Shown: positions 37,191 through 37,525 of the stretch, one piece after another
Layout of the letters: each line of letters opens with the position of its first letter
How positions within the stretch are numbered: the first letter of the stretch is position 1
Assembly: GCA_944320675.1 (NCBI GenBank)
Contig: CALUIJ010000143.1
Coordinates: forward strand, 1 to 37,525
Direction of reading: 5' to 3'
From: an uncultured Prevotella sp.
Lineage (GTDB): Bacteria > Bacteroidota > Bacteroidia > Bacteroidales > Bacteroidaceae
Length of the DNA: 37,525 nucleotides
The notes under the pieces: model-generated
What the model saw: only the letters and a program-made list of their open reading frames with translations
The model's database searches: none
What the model was told of the DNA's origin: nothing
Translations under genes and position numbers: made by a program

Positions 37191-37525
37191 TATTTAACTT
37201 CCTTATCACCCTTGCCGGATTTCCTGCCGCTAAGCAGTCGTCGGGAATGTCTTTCGTCACCACGCTGCCGGCCCCTATGATGCAGCGTTTGCCTATCTTG
37301 ACGCCGGGGCAGACTATCACGCCGCCGCCGAGCCAGGTGTCTTCGCCTATGGTTATGGGGTAGGCGGTCTCTATCGTCTTGCGCCGTGGCACATGATCGA
37401 AGGGGTGTTGCGGCGTGTAAAGCTGGCAGTGGGGGCCTATCTTCACGTTGTCTTCAAGCGTGATCATGCCTCCGTCGAGCATGGTGCAGTTGTAGTTTAC
37501 GAACACGTTGCGGCCCATACGTATG
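37186..37525 (-). CDS. Hexapeptide-repeat acetyltransferase (partial, cut by the window edge)
   Basis: C-terminal part (about 112 residues) of a left-handed beta-helix O-acetyltransferase of the maltose/galactoside acetyltransferase type. The gene continues past 37525; the frame is open to the edge and reads IRMGRNVFVNYNCTMLDGG, a mid-protein segment of this family, so ATG 37518 is not its start. Hexapeptide repeats are visible: ITLEDNVKIGPHCQLYTPQHPFD, ITIGEDTWLGGGVIVCPGVKIGKRCIIGAGSVVTKDIPDDCLAAGNPARVIRKL. The histidine in QLYTPQHPFD lies where the catalytic His of the family is found. It probably acetylates a sugar of the nearby polysaccharide. Confidence 0.93.
   Translation of the reverse strand, partial: IRMGRNVFVNYNCTMLDGGMITLEDNVKIGPHCQLYTPQHPFDHVPRRKTIETAYPITIGEDTWLGGGVIVCPGVKIGKRCIIGAGSVVTKDIPDDCLAAGNPARVIRKLNN

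Noticed and set aside
37518..37518. ATG 37518 as the true start of the acetyltransferase
   Set aside because: The frame stays open to the window edge, and the visible part begins in the middle of the hexapeptide-repeat domain.

Overview
The window is a chromosomal segment from a member of the Bacteroidales, most likely Prevotellaceae or a close relative. The evidence is promoter boxes of the form TAnnTTTG, lipoproteins with an Asp-rich stretch after the lipobox cysteine, a DUF4290-murA-rimM-dxr-rseP gene order, and housekeeping proteins that read as Bacteroidales. Coding sequence is GC-rich, while spacers are AT-rich and repeat-laden. No rRNA, tRNA, CRISPR array, transposase or phage gene was seen.

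Layout. 551-6434 (+): a tripartite RND efflux operon (lipoprotein adaptor, inner-membrane pump, NodT-type outer-membrane factor). 6625-11075 (-): a small helical protein, a superfamily 1 helicase, a GYF_2/DUF4339 membrane protein and a secreted PL10-type pectate lyase. 11618-18505 (+): a porin, an imelysin lipoprotein, a di-heme DUF1111 lipoprotein and a fused CcsB/CcsA cytochrome c assembly protein; this looks like one metal-uptake or redox module. 18592-20283: an AlkD-like protein (-) and a Cof-type HAD phosphatase (+) from back-to-back promoters. 20652-26746 (-): the essential cluster tsaB, DUF4290, murA, rimM, dxr, rseP. 26837-29230 (+): yicC, gmk, nadD. 29615-30166 (+): a DEDDh exonuclease, preceded by what looks like the first codons of a lost WYL regulator. 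30245-37525: a surface-polysaccharide region with a flippase, an Fe-S F420 hydrogenase-like protein, a polysaccharide pyruvyl transferase, two glycosyltransferase-like proteins, a low-molecular-weight phosphotyrosine phosphatase and a truncated hexapeptide acetyltransferase.

The most unusual signal is in the spacers. Seven gaps are filled by arrays of degenerate 7-8 nt words. Read along the transcribed strand, each array begins at or within a few bases of the stop codon of the upstream gene as purine-rich words (for example GACAAG, GTGACGAG, AGTTAAG). In six of the seven it then switches to pyrimidine-rich words that end near the next start codon; in four of those six (acrB-like/tolC-like, murA/rimM, yicC/gmk and the acetyltransferase/PTP gap) I could match the two halves as inverted repeats. 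The seventh, after rseP, has no co-directional gene downstream and only the purine half. The same kind of sequence appears in frame inside the helicase gene. A second repeat family consists of short GAAAG-n5-CTTTC palindromes clustered in four other spacers, and a third element is a 134-bp near-perfect inverted repeat between two convergent genes.

The porin/imelysin/di-heme/CcsBA group is the best candidate for a less-described functional system: two of its lipoproteins carry a putative surface-export signal, suggesting a c-type haem protein on the outside of the cell that works with an iron-related imelysin.
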